This document shows, piece by piece, positions 18,537-31,400 of a stretch of 64,000 bases of DNA. Every line of letters begins with the position of its first letter. Positions within the stretch are counted from its first letter, which is position 1. The DNA is from Symsagittifera roscoffensis. Taxonomy: Eukaryota; Xenacoelomorpha; Acoela; Convolutidae. The notes beneath the pieces were generated by a model. The model was not told the origin of the DNA, made no database searches, and was given only the letters and a program-made list of their open reading frames with translations. Location: NCBI RefSeq assembly GCF_963678635.1, contig NC_087065.1, forward strand, positions 70,823,573 to 70,887,572, written 5' to 3'. The translations under genes were made by a program, and so were the position numbers.

Positions 18537-19239
18537 GTGCGTACCTATCAGATAAAAATGAAAATCATAATAATTTCAGAATAAAATTCATTGCTTTGTT
18601 AGAGAATGATTTAATTTTAGAAAAAGTTTTTTTCTCTCTGTATTCTGGGTTAGCTTTTGAAACACTTTAAGAAATCCATGCAACGCGGAAGTGTTGCAGT
18701 GCAAAAACAGTTTTTCCTGTAGTATCACTCTTGGTGCTGCAGTATATACAGTATATGTATATATACTGCGACAGCTTTGTTGAAACAATTTTTGGGAACC
18801 GAATCTGGACCAGTAAGGCTGATAACACTCTTGACATTCTTGTTGTTTCTGTTTTTTTTTTTTGAAAAAAAAACAAACGGCACGCCATAGATTTTGTGAA
18901 TCATTTTTCAGTAACTTTTATTAATGACACTCAATTTATATTAGCAGAGATTAGTTTTTAGTTTGGTTACGGATCGAAAATTGTCATTATCTTCACCTTC
19001 AGGTTTCATCTGCAAGTGTATCTTCTATTTCAGGTGTGGATCTGGCACTCATATCGCAAGCAGATGTTGTTGTGCTCAGTTACGGCACTTACGGGGATTT
19101 TGGGGCACTCCTTACCAGAGACAAACAGGAGATACTTTACCCGAAGGACCACCTCGGCAACATGGAGACGGGACTCCTCGGAGGACTTCCTCGATTTACT
19201 GCAATACCCTGGAAACCACTGAAAGATGAAAACAGTTAA
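18312..19239 (+). CDS. C-terminal part of a GT11 (alpha-1,2-fucosyltransferase-like) protein, two exons
   Basis: Exon 1 is 18,312-18,453, after a TTTGTTTCAG acceptor and before a CAG|GTACAG donor. Exon 2 is 19,034-19,239, after TATTTCAG. The phase-1 junction rebuilds a Gly codon, and the joined frame ends at TAA 19,237-19,239. Exon 2 reads VDLALISQADVVV then SYGTYGDFGALL, the pattern of the C-terminal motif of family 11 glycosyltransferases (DLALL...GTFG..A.L), which add fucose in alpha-1,2 linkage from GDP-fucose in the Golgi. No upstream exons with the GDP-fucose motif (HxRRGD-like) are visible: the left neighbour is the retroelement, whose truncated end lies about 350 bp away. The gene is therefore probably broken, or its 5' part lies far away. 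Confidence 0.6.
18479..18541 (+). repeat. (GT)n microsatellite
   Basis: About 60 bp of GT dinucleotides, lightly interrupted at the right end (GCGTGTGTGCG), inside the GT11 intron, 25 bp after the donor. Confidence 0.95.
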
Positions 19240-20552
19240 CCATTCAAAGTCTGCTTCAAATGCATGTGTTTTTAGTGGCATTCTTTCGATTTTTTTAAAA
19301 ATAGCACTTCCTTCACGATGAAGTATGACTCTGATAGCCAGAGTTGTAGGCAAACATTTTTGGCCATTTTGTGCAGTTAGTTAACACTCTAAAAATCTAC
19401 ACTATTTTCTGAAAATATCCCAGAACTGAAATGTGGGCTGAATTCAAGGTGTGCAGTAAAACGAAACTTCAAAGCCCACATAATGCAATCATAATAATCT
19501 GTAACATGTTTTCTTAATAAAATACAAAACTGAAACTGGTTTTTTGGTTCAAAAAATCTCGAAAGAGTTGAAAGGCTCACTATCTTAGGCTGCTAGGCAA
19601 CCTTTCGAGAAGACTTTAATGTTGGAAAACTGATGGAATCGAAAGACAAATGTTAAGGCACTAGTTGCTAAAATCGAAATTTAGCTGGCTGGAAAAATTT
19701 GAAATGCAGTGGCAATCCGGATTTCGGAGACAATCGCTAAGACAAATTTTGTTTTGGATTCGGCAGACAAAAGTGTTTTTGCAGTTGGAATAATTGAAGC
19801 GAAATGTCAGAGAATTCCACTGTTGGTCGGTGGACTCCGCTATCAATTTGTTCTTTTTATCACTGGGTTCTTATTCTGGATTGCTGGGACACATCTTTAG
19901 CATGATTTGAAGACTTTTTTTCAGTGGATTCCACAATCAAATCATCCCTACACAAAAAACCGGCAAGTTACTTTTTGTCAGGGATTCACAGACAAATAAG
20001 TTTTGGCCGTTGAAGCGGCTTCCATTAATTGCAGCTGGTTTCCACCATTTATCAGTGGATTCCATGGTCAATTCGTTATTTTTGTCACTGGATCCCACAA
20101 TTTGCTAGTGGAGCCCGCAGTCAAATTTAATTTTAGTCTCTGAAACTCACAAGCTTATTTATAACTGTTTGAACATGTATCGGACCCCATTTTTCATCAC
20201 CTTGAATTTCAAAGATTATGTAGTGAACGTCATCTCCATTGAACGTCTAATTTCCATTTTAATTATCACCTTCCGCCTCATTATCCTTTTTCCTACCTCA
20301 TTTTATCCCTCCCTGTCTTAATTGCTAAGAAGGGCGAGGACCGCCCCCACCTCAGCATTTAAGACAATTGTCTTAGTTTCTGAGAGGGGGAGACTTACCA
20401 TAGGCCCTCAGCAGTAATGACAATTGTCTCAAATGGTGAGTGGTGTAAGTTGAGGGACGTGTCTCACTTAATTATTTGATTAAGCAGCAAAAATTATCCC
20501 GTCAAAAAGATAACTATTCGGAACCCAAAAATTACCGCATAACATAAAAATA
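19240..20552. repeat. Non-coding 3' flank of the GT11 exons, with interspersed-repeat modules
   Basis: No convincing gene. Between about 19,810 and 20,130 the sequence repeats loose modules containing GTGGATTCC(A/G)C followed by a CAATCAA or CAGTCAA word. This module is found reverse-complemented at 34,680-34,890, including a shared stretch around the CTACACAAAAA and AACTTTTTGTC words, so it is a dispersed repeat. At 20,340-20,460 two ACAATTGTCT palindromic words (20,354 and 20,420 area) flank a G-rich segment. Confidence 0.5.
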
Positions 20553-21086
20553 AACAAGACTTCTCGTATCAGGGCGAAGCCCTGAATGTTCCGACTGCTT
20601 TTTAAGGTTTTATGGAGCAGTAATAACATCAAAGAGTTAAATGTAATAAAAATAAAACGAAATTTTTTTTTCTAAAATGTGAAAATTTTTAATGAAAATC
20701 ATCCCCCCACACGCCATATAAAGTACAAAAGGATAGATTTCGCTCCTTGTAACAAACCAATTATGGCAAATTAGTTTCTTTTAACCAATTTGGAACGATT
20801 TCTAAGACGGATTAACTCTCCGCTTACGCGTTAATAGCGCTAAGTATATCGCGCGTTAATTGTCCCAAATTGGTCAAAATGGCAATCTTTAAACCCCCGT
20901 AACTTTACGAAAAACGATCACAGGCGAAATGTCTTTTCAAATTTGAGCTCAAGATAACAATACCTTTCGAATGATTTTTAAAAATTCCGTTAAAATGGCT
21001 AGTTAAAAAGTCGAAATTTGTCTGAAGAGAAAAAACCCACCCCGAGCACAAATATTCCGTTACTTTCGTATCGAAAGTCGGAACAA
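20553..21086 (-). mobile_element. Helitron-like/HINE-like short element, copy 1 (type A)
   Basis: About 530 bp, no coding capacity. On the minus strand it starts with TTGTTCCGACTTTCG...CGAAAGT, a terminal hairpin, and ends with a CAGGGC-TTC-GCCCTG hairpin about 11 bp before a CTTGTT terminus. Matching copies: 32,144-32,661 (full), 28,203-28,456 (left half) and 33,071-33,527 (minus strand, decayed). Conserved ends without long inverted repeats favour rolling-circle elements over TIR transposons. Confidence 0.6.
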
Positions 21087-21125
21087 AAAGAAACCTGCAA
21101 TGAATGCAACTTAGAAAAAATTTCC

Positions 21126-24049
21126 CAAAGTCAAGATCTATCCTGGGTCTGGTAAGAGGAGGGTTCAAGTGAAGGATGAATAACCGATGTTCTTCACTGT
21201 TTAGCTTAATTTGAATGGTTAGTGTTATTAAAAATTTCCATTAGTCCTGGGTCTTTTGAAAAGATTGGGTAGTGAATCGACGTTTGAGGTCGTTAGACAC
21301 TTAATGAGTGGGTGGTGGAGAAGGTTCTTTTTGATCCAAGGATAAGCCTTGATGATCAGAATTAAAAATTAATGATTTAGAAAAATTTATTAAGATCCAA
21401 GGATAAGCCTTGATGATCTGGTTTAAAATTAAGTAAATTTAAGTTTAAAATGGTTTAAATTCATTGATATAAAATTTTAGTTTTTTATGATGTTAGTTAG
21501 CTTATGATTGCTGTTATGTTTAGGTGATGAAGCTGGAACAACAGGATGATTCATATATACTAACAATTTTTTGTCATGCTACTAATTTGGTTAATTCTAA
21601 GCTATTAAGGTCTTGTTCGAGACTTATGGTTGCACCAGATGAGTTATGTCCGATGTGGTTATTTCATAGAGTAATTTCAGATAGGGTACACCGTCTGCTC
21701 GTCACGCTATCTTATTTTCGGCAGGATAGATTCGTGCAACTTCTTAGTCTAATACCGATCCTAATCTTACTCTTATATCTACTAGTCTCAGGGTGTTTAA
21801 CTAGTATCTGCTAAGCTCAATAGATCTAGAGTATACTGGCTTATTGCGGCAGCTGAAGTTCTCTTGGAGAGGCAACTAATTTCTAAGTTAAATTCAAATC
21901 TCTCTGGTGCTGAAAATACAAGTATTTTCAGCATTTACAAATAAGTGGGTTGTTAGTTGAATGGATTATGATTGGTTAATATTAAATATTTTACAGTGGT
22001 AAAATATCTAATTTATCCAATAATAAAATCTAGTTTAGATCAGGTTCCACCCATCCGGGGTTTACAGAGTTTTTTGGAACTATCTTTCTTCTCTGCAATT
22101 TGAAGGATGGATGATGAACGTTAGTATTTGGCGAACATCATTTTCTTATCCGGTTCCTCTTGAAGAAGAACGTTCCAGGACGCTGGAATCAGGGATAGGA
22201 AATTGTTATTACGTCATTCGACAACGACTGTGATCCCCAATGAAATAAATCCGATTTCAAAATGGTTTGCTATGTCAGGTTTTTCTGTATTAGCAGAGAA
22301 CTGTTTTGTGAGCAGCCTCGTCTGGGAATGGCGTGAAGATCGTGTTTGGCAGGGATGCCTTGTAACTCGGACCTGTACGTATACTTGAGCATCGAGGTGG
22401 TCATTGATCTAGTTCAATGAAGTCCTTTTCTGCGAAGTCAAGTCGTACTCTAAATCCTTTGAGTCTTGATTGTGGACGTCATGTCGGTTGTGTTTAGCCA
22501 TTCTTTTGTGCGAGTGTGATGGGATCATTTAGTCTTTGGATGTTCGTCTTTATTGTTGTGTATGATCTGTATACTGCAAAGTATGATTTACATTTTATAA
22601 ATTTATGTTGATTTGGTTTTTTAATCATGAACTTAGTTAGTCGTTTTCACAAAAGCGTTTTGTTTCAGTTCAGTTATATGGAAGAGTTACTCACCCTTGA
22701 GTACCTCTTATTAAAAATAGAATTGTGGTCACGAAGCGTGGATGTAGCGCGGTGGGTTAGGCCGGCTATAGAGCATGCTCAGGACGTCCTTCTCTGGTGG
22801 GTTAGGCCAGGAGTGGGAGTATGATTGCATGCTGTTTCTTTGAGAGGTCCTGTTTTGTAAACGTTTTATGTTTGTTTTATGTTGGTCTTTCTTATGTTAC
22901 TTTGGTTGGGTCCTTTTTTCAAAAACCGAACTGTTTATGGTTTGGGTTTGTCTTCAACTTTTTTGTGTTATATTATTTCTTTCTTAGACTTTATAATAGT
23001 CTTTAAAAGAATAAATAAATTAAGGATAATTATCCGTTGGTTTTCTTTTCTTAGTCATGCTGTTATTTTATGATTTGTGAGCTGCGTTGGTTAGTTTGGT
23101 TTAGTATATAATTCCTTTCCAATCGGGTTAAAGGAAAGTTTGAACCTTGTTATCGTGTGTTAGAGTTGTTTATAGTGAAAGCTTGAAACTTAAAATCATT
23201 ATTTAAACAATTCTTCGTGGGCGAGCTGTGCGAGTTTGGATAGAATTCTTGTGCGAATGAATGAAAACATGAAAAAGTTAGTACTGTTTTCTCATCTCAT
23301 GAATTTAATGCATTAAATTTGAATTTTACTGCGTTTAATTTTACTGCTTCGTGGGGAAAAAATTTATAAATGAAATTACTACAACGGGTATGAATTTTAC
23401 TACATTATTTAGTGCTAAAGATTAGGGAGTTTAAATATAATTTAACTAGTTTGTATTTTTATTTGTCTTTTTCTGTTTTGTAGATGATTGTGGTCAAGGG
23501 TTGGAGAATAGTAAATCGATCCACAAATTTCAGGTATAATTAGAACGCAAGTAGTTCTTAGATACTATTTTAAACTTACTAAGTCAAGATCTATCCTGGG
23601 TCTGGTAAGAGGAGGGTTCAAGTGAAAGATGAATAACCGAAGTTCTTCACTGCTTAGCTTAATTTGAATGGTTAGTGTTATTAAAAATTTCCATTAGTCC
23701 TGGGTCTTTTGAAAAGGTTGGGTAGTGAATCGACGTTTGAGGTCGTTAGACACTTAATGAGTGGGTGGGGGAGAACAAAAGTGTTCTTTTTGATCCAAGG
23801 ATAAGCCTTGGTGATCAGAATTAAAAATTAATGATTTAGAAAAATTTATTAAGATCCAAGGACAAGCCTTGATGATCTGGTTTAAAATTAAGTAAATTTA
23901 AGTTTAAAATGGTTTAAATTCATTGATATAAAATTTTTTAGTTTTTTATGATGTTAGTTAGCTTATGATTGCTGTTATGTTTAGGTGATGAAGCTGGAAC
24001 AACAGGATGATTCATATATACTAACAATTTATTGTCATGCTACTAATTT
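21126..24049 (-). repeat. Inverted retroelement terminal repeats, unit 1 (leader fragment, 3' region, leader)
   Basis: Minus-strand copy of the terminal parts of the retroelement. In plus coordinates: leader fragment about 21,126-21,530; connecting promoter-side piece 21,530-21,660; 3' region 21,660-23,470; leader 23,470-24,005. All coding sequence is missing. Leader (equivalent to about base 529) is joined to 3' region (equivalent to about 16,069) near 23,482. This unit lacks a 424-bp segment present in unit 2 (24,050-24,473), which contains the TATA-like site, so it probably has no promoter. Short frames here are fortuitous and recur only because the repeat recurs. Confidence 0.75.
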
Positions 24050-27000
24050 TTATTTTTATTTTCAATAAATATTTTTCAAAAAATTATCTTTTATATAATA
24101 CTGCAGAAGTTGAGAAAACGATCTGAGATCTTTTTATCAATCGTTATTGTATTAGTAATTTTGTTTAGCGCCTGAAATAATCATGAAAATTTCCTTCAAA
24201 ATTTTATGTTCGCAAATGAAAATCTAAATTCATTTCTAATAAGATTCTATGTATAAAAGTTTGTGTTGGCTTTTGCCTTACAACCATGAAACTAAATGGT
24301 AAGATTATATGTAGTCGTATATCGTCTCTTGTCCGAGGTCTTCTTCCAATACTGGGTAGTCCTAGTATTGTGCGGAATATCGGCTCTGATCTATTGAGTC
24401 GTAGAGACATTTCAATTAAGTTATTATCGTGTAACAATTTGAAATTGTTTTGTCTAATTTCTAATCTATATTTGGTTAATTCTAAGCTATTAAGGTCTTG
24501 TTCGAGACTTATGGTTGCACCAGATGAGTTATGTCCGATGTGGTTATTTCATAGAGTAATTTCGGATAGGGTACACCGTCTGCTCGTCACGCTATCTTAT
24601 TTTCGGCAGGATAGATTCGTGCAACTTCTTAGTCTAATACCGATCCTAATCTTACTCTTTTATCTACTAGTCTCAGGGTGTTTAACTAGTCTCTGCTAAG
24701 CTCAATAGATCTAGAGTATACTGGCTTATTGCGGCAGCTGAAGTTCTCTTGGAGAGGCAACTAATTTCTAAGTTAAATTCAAATCTCTCTTGTGCTGAAA
24801 ATACAAGTATTTTCAGCATTTACAAATAAGTGGGTTTTTAGTTGAATGGATTATGATTGGTTAATATTAAATATTTTACAGTGGTAAAATATCTGATTTA
24901 TCCAATAATAAAATGTAGTTTAGATCAGGTTCCACCCATCCGGGGTTTACAGAGTTTTTTGGAACTATCTTTCTTCTCTGCAATTTGAAGGATGGATGAT
25001 GAACGTTAGTATTTGGCGAACATCATTTTCTCATCCGGTTCCTCTTGAAGAAGAACGTTCCAGGACGCTGGAATCAGGGATAGGAAATTGTTATTACGTC
25101 ATTCGACAACGACTGTGATCCCCAATGAAATAAATCCGATTTCAAAATGGTTTGCTATGTCAGGTTTTTCTGTATTAGCAGAGAACTGTTTTGTGAGCAG
25201 CCTCGTCTGGGAATGGCGTGAAGATCGTGTTTGGCAGGGATGCCTTGTAACTCGGACCTGTACGTATACTTGAGCATCGAGGTGGTCATTGATCTAGTTC
25301 AATGAAGTCCTTTTCTGCGAAGTCAAGTCGTACTCTAAATCCTTTGAGTCTTGATTGTGGACGTCATGTCGGTTGTGTTTAGCCATTCTTTTGAGCGAGT
25401 GTGATGGGATCATCTAGTCTTTGGATGTTCGTCTTTGTTGTTGTGTATGATCTGTATACTGCAAAGTATGATTTACATTTTATAAATTTATGTTAATTTG
25501 GTTTTTTAATCATGAACTTAGTTAGTCGTTTTCACAAAAGCGTTTTGTTTCAGTTCAGTTATATGGAAGAGTTACTCACCCTTGAGTACCTCTTATTAAA
25601 AATAGAATTGTGGTCACGAAGCGTGGATGTAGCGCGGTGGGTTAGGCCGGCTATAGAGCATGCTCAGGACGTCCTTCTCTGGTGGGTTAGGCCAGGAGTG
25701 GGAGTATGATTGCATGCTGTTTCTTTGAGAGGTCCTGTTTTGTGATAACGTTTTATGTTTGTTTTATGTTGGTCTTTCTTATGTTACTTTGGTTGTGTCC
25801 TTTTTTCAAAAACCGAACTGTTTATGGTTTGGGTTTGTCTTGCGACTTTTTTGTGTTATATTATTTCTTTCTTAGACTTTATAATAGTCTTTAAAAGAAT
25901 AAATTATCCAGTTTTAAGCTGGATTAATCCGGTTTGGGTACCGTTGGTTTTCTTTTCTTAGTCATGCTGTTATTTTATGTTTTGTGGTGTTTAGTGAGCT
26001 GCGTTGGTTAGTTTGGTTTAGTATATAATTCCTTTCCAACCGGGTTAAAGGAAAGTTTGAAACTTGTTATCGTGTGTTAGAGTTGTTGAGTGTGAAAGCT
26101 TGAAACTGAAATTCATTATTTAAACAATTCTTCGTGGGCGAGCTGTGCGAGTATGGATAGAATTCTTGTGCGAGTGAATGGAAATATCAAAAGGATAGTT
26201 TTTGGGGAAGTTTAAAATTATATATTTTCATCGTATTTAATTTTACTGCTTCGTGGGGAAAAAATTTATAAATGAAATTACTACAACGGGTATGAATTTT
26301 ACTACATTTTTTAGTGCTAAAGATTAAGGAGTTTAAGTATAATTTAACTAGTTTGTATTTTTATTTGTTTTTTTCTGTTTTGTAGATGATTGTGGTCAAG
26401 GGTTGGAGAATAGTAAATCGATCCACAAATTTCAGGTATAATTAGAACGCAAGTAGTTCTTAGATACTATTTTAAACTTACTAAGTCAAGATCTATCCGG
26501 GGTCTGGTGAGAGGAGGGTTCAAGTGAAGGATGAATAACCGAAGTTCTTCACTGCTTAGCTTAATTTGACTGGTTAGTGTTATTAAAAATTTCCATTAGT
26601 CCTGGGTCTTTTGAAAAGGTTGGGTAGTGAATCGACGTTTGAGGTCGTTAGACACTTAATGAGTGGGAGGGGGAGAACAAAAGTGTTCTTTTTGATCCAA
26701 GGATAAGCCTTGGTGATCAGAATTAAAAATTAATGATTTAGAAAAATTTATTAAGATCCAAGGATAAGCCTTGATGATCTGGTTTAAAATTAAGTAAATT
26801 TAAGTTTAAAATGGTTTAAATTCATTGATATAAAATTTTAGTTTTTTGTGATGTTAGCTAGCTTATGATTGCTGTTATGTTTAGTTGATGAAGCTGGAAC
26901 AACAGGATGATTCATATATACTAACAATTTATTGTCATGCTACTAATTTTTATTTTTATTTTCAATAAATATTTTTCAAATAAATATGTTTTATATAAAA

Positions 27001-27669
27001 CTGCAGAAGTTGAGAAAACGATCTGAGATCTTTTTATCAATCGTTATTGTACATTAGTAATTTTGTTTAGCGCCTGAAATAATCATGAAGATTTCCTTCA
27101 AAATTTTATGTTTGCAAATGAAAATCTAAATTCATTGCTAATAAAATTCTTAAATATAAAAGTTTGTGTTGGCTTTTGCCTTTTAACCATGAAACTAAAT
27201 GGTAAGTTTCTACGTAGTCGTATATTGTCTCTTTTCCGAGGTCTTCTTCCAATACTGGGTAGTCCTAGTATTGTGCGGAATATCGGCTCTGATCTATTGA
27301 GTCGTAGAAACATTTCAATTAAGAGACATTTCTTATTTTCGGCCGGATAGATTCGTGCAACTTCTTAGTCTAATACCGATCCTAATCTTACTCTTATATC
27401 TACTAGTCTCAGGGTATTTTACTAGTCTCTGCTAGGCTCATTAGATCTAGAGTATACTGGCTTTTTGCGGCAGCTGAAGTTCTCTTGGAGAGGCAACTAA
27501 TTTCTAAGTTAAATTCAAATCTCTCTGGTGCTGAAAAAACAAGTATTTTCAGCACTTACAAATAAATGGGTTGTTAGTTGGATGGATTACGATTGGGTAA
27601 TATTAAATATTTTACAGTGGTAAAATATCTAATTTATCCAATAATAAAATATAGTTTAGATCAGGTTCC
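24050..27669 (-). repeat. Inverted retroelement terminal repeats, unit 2 and a partial third unit
   Basis: Continues unit 1 head to tail. Promoter-side segment 24,050-24,560, 3' region 24,560-26,380, leader 26,385-26,905, second promoter-side segment 26,905-27,335, then a 3' region fragment 27,337-27,669. The leader/3' region junction is the same as in unit 1, so the deletion happened before the array expanded. No protein-coding frame of the element remains. Confidence 0.75.
24089..24097 (-). promoter_or_regulatory. TATA-like site of the inverted retroelement LTR
   Basis: The minus strand reads TATATAAAA here, with TTTTATATAAAA counterparts at 26,989-27,000 and 30,930-30,941. It lies about 90-100 bp upstream, in element direction, of the point matching the first base of the window, a sensible place for the LTR core promoter. 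AT-rich context lowers certainty. Confidence 0.4.
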
Positions 27670-28202
27670 ATTTCTATCAGTTTAGTTTTCGAAGCATATA
27701 AAGATCTTTTTTTTTCACATTCTTAAGTAGACTTTTGACTGCTTTCACTTGACACTGGATTCCCAGGAATATGATTAAATAAATGTGTTAATGGATTGCT
27801 CGACATGCTCTTTTTGACAGCGAGCATTTTTTGCTGCTCACACTGCCGAAGAGACAAACCTTAAAACATATTTAAAAAAATTCAAAAAAAAAGCATGAGC
27901 CTAATATAATTTCCCTTAGACTTGTTGGTTTATTGATTGATTAACAAATTAAAACTTTGTGAAAAATAAACTTAAAAAATGGATAAAACTAATGCTTTTT
28001 TGTTAGGATTGATTGGATTCTGCGCAATGAGTTCCACGAATTTACAATGAAGTTGGGCAAAAAAACAATCTGAAATCGAGCAAGCTTACAAGTTGTTTGG
28101 GGGAAAGTGATCAATTTGGCAGACTACAATCAGACTTTGTTCAAAACCTAATCTCAAAAATTTGCGAAGAACTGGAGTAAATGATAAGGGTAGAGAAGAA
28201 TT
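27670..28202. other. Spacer between retroelement fragment and Helitron-like element
   Basis: About 530 bp, AT-rich, repeated at 31,611-32,143 as part of the 3.94-kb duplication. I see no gene. It contains a TGGATTGCTCGACATGC segment and a short GCTCACACTGCCG stretch, but nothing recognisable. Confidence 0.5.
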
Positions 28203-28456
28203 ATTGTTCCGACTTTCGATACGAAAGTAACGGAATATTTGTGCTCGGGGTGGGTTTTTTTTTATCTTCAGACAAATTTCGACTTTTTAACTAGCCATTC
28301 TTGACGGAATTTTTTTATATCATTCGAAAGGTATTGTTGTCCTGAGCTCAAATTTGAAACGATATTTCACCTGTGATCATTTTTCGTGAAGTTATGAGGG
28401 TTTAAAGATTGCCATTTTTGCCATTTAGACCAATTTGGGACAATTAACGGGCGATA
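28203..28456 (+). mobile_element. Helitron-like element, left half (cut at duplication junction)
   Basis: Begins TTGTTCCGACTTTCGATACG, the terminal hairpin of the family, and matches 32,144-32,397 base for base as far as read. It stops at GGGCGATA where copy 2 of the tandem duplication begins. Confidence 0.65.
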
Positions 28457-28460
28457 AACG

Positions 28461-31400
28461 CCAGATGAGTTATGTCCGATGTGGTTATTTCATAGAGTAA
28501 TTTCGGATAGGGTACACCGTCTGCTCGTCACGCTATCTTATTTTCGGCAGGATAGATTCGTGCAACTTCTTAGTCTAATACCGATCCTAATCTTACTCTT
28601 TTATCTACTAGTCTCAGGGTGTTTAACTAGTCTCTGCTAAGCTCAATAGATCTAGAGTATACTGGCTTATTGCGGCAGCTGAAGTTCTCTTGGAGAGGCA
28701 ACTAATTTCTAAGTTAAATTCAAATCTCTCTTGTGCTGAAAATACAAGTATTTTCAGCATTTACAAATAAGTGGGTTTTTAGTTGAATGGATTATGATTG
28801 GTTAATATTAAATATTTTACAGTGGTAAAATATCTGATTTATCCAATAATAAAATGTAGTTTAGATCAGGTTCCACCCATCCGGGGTTTACAGAGTTTTT
28901 TGGAACTATCTTTCTTCTCTGCAATTTGAAGGATGGATGATGAACGTTAGTATTTGGCGAACATCATTTTCTCATCCGGTTCCTCTTGAAGAAGAACGTT
29001 CCAGGACGCTGGAATCAGGGATAGGAAATTGTTATTACGTCATTCGACAACGACTGTGATCCCCAATGAAATAAATCCGATTTCAAAATGGTTTGCTATG
29101 TCAGGTTTTTCTGTATTAGCAGAGAACTGTTTTGTGAGCAGCCTCGTCTGGGAATGGCGTGAAGATCGTGTTTGGCAGGGATGCCTTGTAACTCGGACCT
29201 GTACGTATACTTGAGCATCGAGGTGGTCATTGATCTAGTTCAATGAAGTCCTTTTCTGCGAAGTCAAGTCGTACTCTAAATCCTTTGAGTCTTGATTGTG
29301 GACGTCATGTCGGTTGTGTTTAGCCATTCTTTTGAGCGAGTGTGATGGGATCATCTAGTCTTTGGATGTTCGTCTTTGTTGTTGTGTATGATCTGTATAC
29401 TGCAAAGTATGATTTACATTTTATAAATTTATGTTAATTTGGTTTTTTAATCATGAACTTAGTTAGTCGTTTTCACAAAAGCGTTTTGTTTCAGTTCAGT
29501 TATATGGAAGAGTTACTCACCCTTGAGTACCTCTTATTAAAAATAGAATTGTGGTCACGAAGCGTGGATGTAGCGCGGTGGGTTAGGCCGGCTATAGAGC
29601 ATGCTCAGGACGTCCTTCTCTGGTGGGTTAGGCCAGGAGTGGGAGTATGATTGCATGCTGTTTCTTTGAGAGGTCCTGTTTTGTGATAACGTTTTATGTT
29701 TGTTTTATGTTGGTCTTTCTTATGTTACTTTGGTTGTGTCCTTTTTTCAAAAACCGAACTGTTTATGGTTTGGGTTTGTCTTGCGACTTTTTTGTGTTAT
29801 ATTATTTCTTTCTTAGACTTTATAATAGTCTTTAAAAGAATAAATTATCCAGTTTTAAGCTGGATTAATCCGGTTTGGGTACCGTTGGTTTTCTTTTCTT
29901 AGTCATGCTGTTATTTTATGTTTTGTGGTGTTTAGTGAGCTGCGTTGGTTAGTTTGGTTTAGTATATAATTCCTTTCCAACCGGGTTAAAGGAAAGTTTG
30001 AAACTTGTTATCGTGTGTTAGAGTTGTTGAGTGTGAAAGCTTGAAACTGAAATTCATTATTTAAACAATTCTTCGTGGGCGAGCTGTGCGAGTATGGATA
30101 GAATTCTTGTGCGAGTGAATGGAAATATCAAAAGGATAGTTTTTGGGGAAGTTTAAAATTATATATTTTCATCGTATTTAATTTTACTGCTTCGTGGGGA
30201 AAAAATTTATAAATGAAATTACTACAACGGGTATGAATTTTACTACATTTTTTAGTGCTAAAGATTAAGGAGTTTAAGTATAATTTAACTAGTTTGTATT
30301 TTTATTTGTTTTTTTCTGTTTTGTAGATGATTGTGGTCAAGGGTTGGAGAATAGTAAATCGATCCACAAATTTCAGGTATAATTAGAACGCAAGTAGTTC
30401 TTAGATACTATTTTAAACTTACTAAGTCAAGATCTATCCGGGGTCTGGTGAGAGGAGGGTTCAAGTGAAGGATGAATAACCGAAGTTCTTCACTGCTTAG
30501 CTTAATTTGACTGGTTAGTGTTATTAAAAATTTCCATTAGTCCTGGGTCTTTTGAAAAGGTTGGGTAGTGAATCGACGTTTGAGGTCGTTAGACACTTAA
30601 TGAGTGGGAGGGGGAGAACAAAAGTGTTCTTTTTGATCCAAGGATAAGCCTTGGTGATCAGAATTAAAAATTAATGATTTAGAAAAATTTATTAAGATCC
30701 AAGGATAAGCCTTGATGATCTGGTTTAAAATTAAGTAAATTTAAGTTTAAAATGGTTTAAATTCATTGATATAAAATTTTAGTTTTTTGTGATGTTAGCT
30801 AGCTTATGATTGCTGTTATGTTTAGTTGATGAAGCTGGAACAACAGGATGATTCATATATACTAACAATTTATTGTCATGCTACTAATTTTTATTTTTAT
30901 TTTCAATAAATATTTTTCAAATAAATATGTTTTATATAAAACTGCAGAAGTTGAGAAAACGATCTGAGATCTTTTTATCAATCGTTATTGTACATTAGTA
31001 ATTTTGTTTAGCGCCTGAAATAATCATGAAGATTTCCTTCAAAATTTTATGTTTGCAAATGAAAATCTAAATTCATTGCTAATAAAATTCTTAAATATAA
31101 AAGTTTGTGTTGGCTTTTGCCTTTTAACCATGAAACTAAATGGTAAGTTTCTACGTAGTCGTATATTGTCTCTTTTCCGAGGTCTTCTTCCAATACTGGG
31201 TAGTCCTAGTATTGTGCGGAATATCGGCTCTGATCTATTGAGTCGTAGAAACATTTCAATTAAGAGACATTTCTTATTTTCGGCCGGATAGATTCGTGCA
31301 ACTTCTTAGTCTAATACCGATCCTAATCTTACTCTTATATCTACTAGTCTCAGGGTATTTTACTAGTCTCTGCTAGGCTCATTAGATCTAGAGTATACTG

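Noticed and set aside
18231-18584. One 117-aa protein spanning the GT repeat with a poly-Cys-Val run
   Set aside because: The frame runs through a splice donor into the intronic microsatellite; the real coding part is 18,312-18,453.
23460-23490. Leader/3'-region junction in the array as a spliced-RNA retrocopy
   Set aside because: The joined points have no GT donor or AG acceptor in the intact element; a deletion at short sequence similarity explains it better.
22203-29902. Repeated 60-68-codon plus-strand frames (22,203, 25,088, 29,029 and others) as genes
   Set aside because: They lie on the antisense strand of the retroelement LTR and recur because the LTR recurs.
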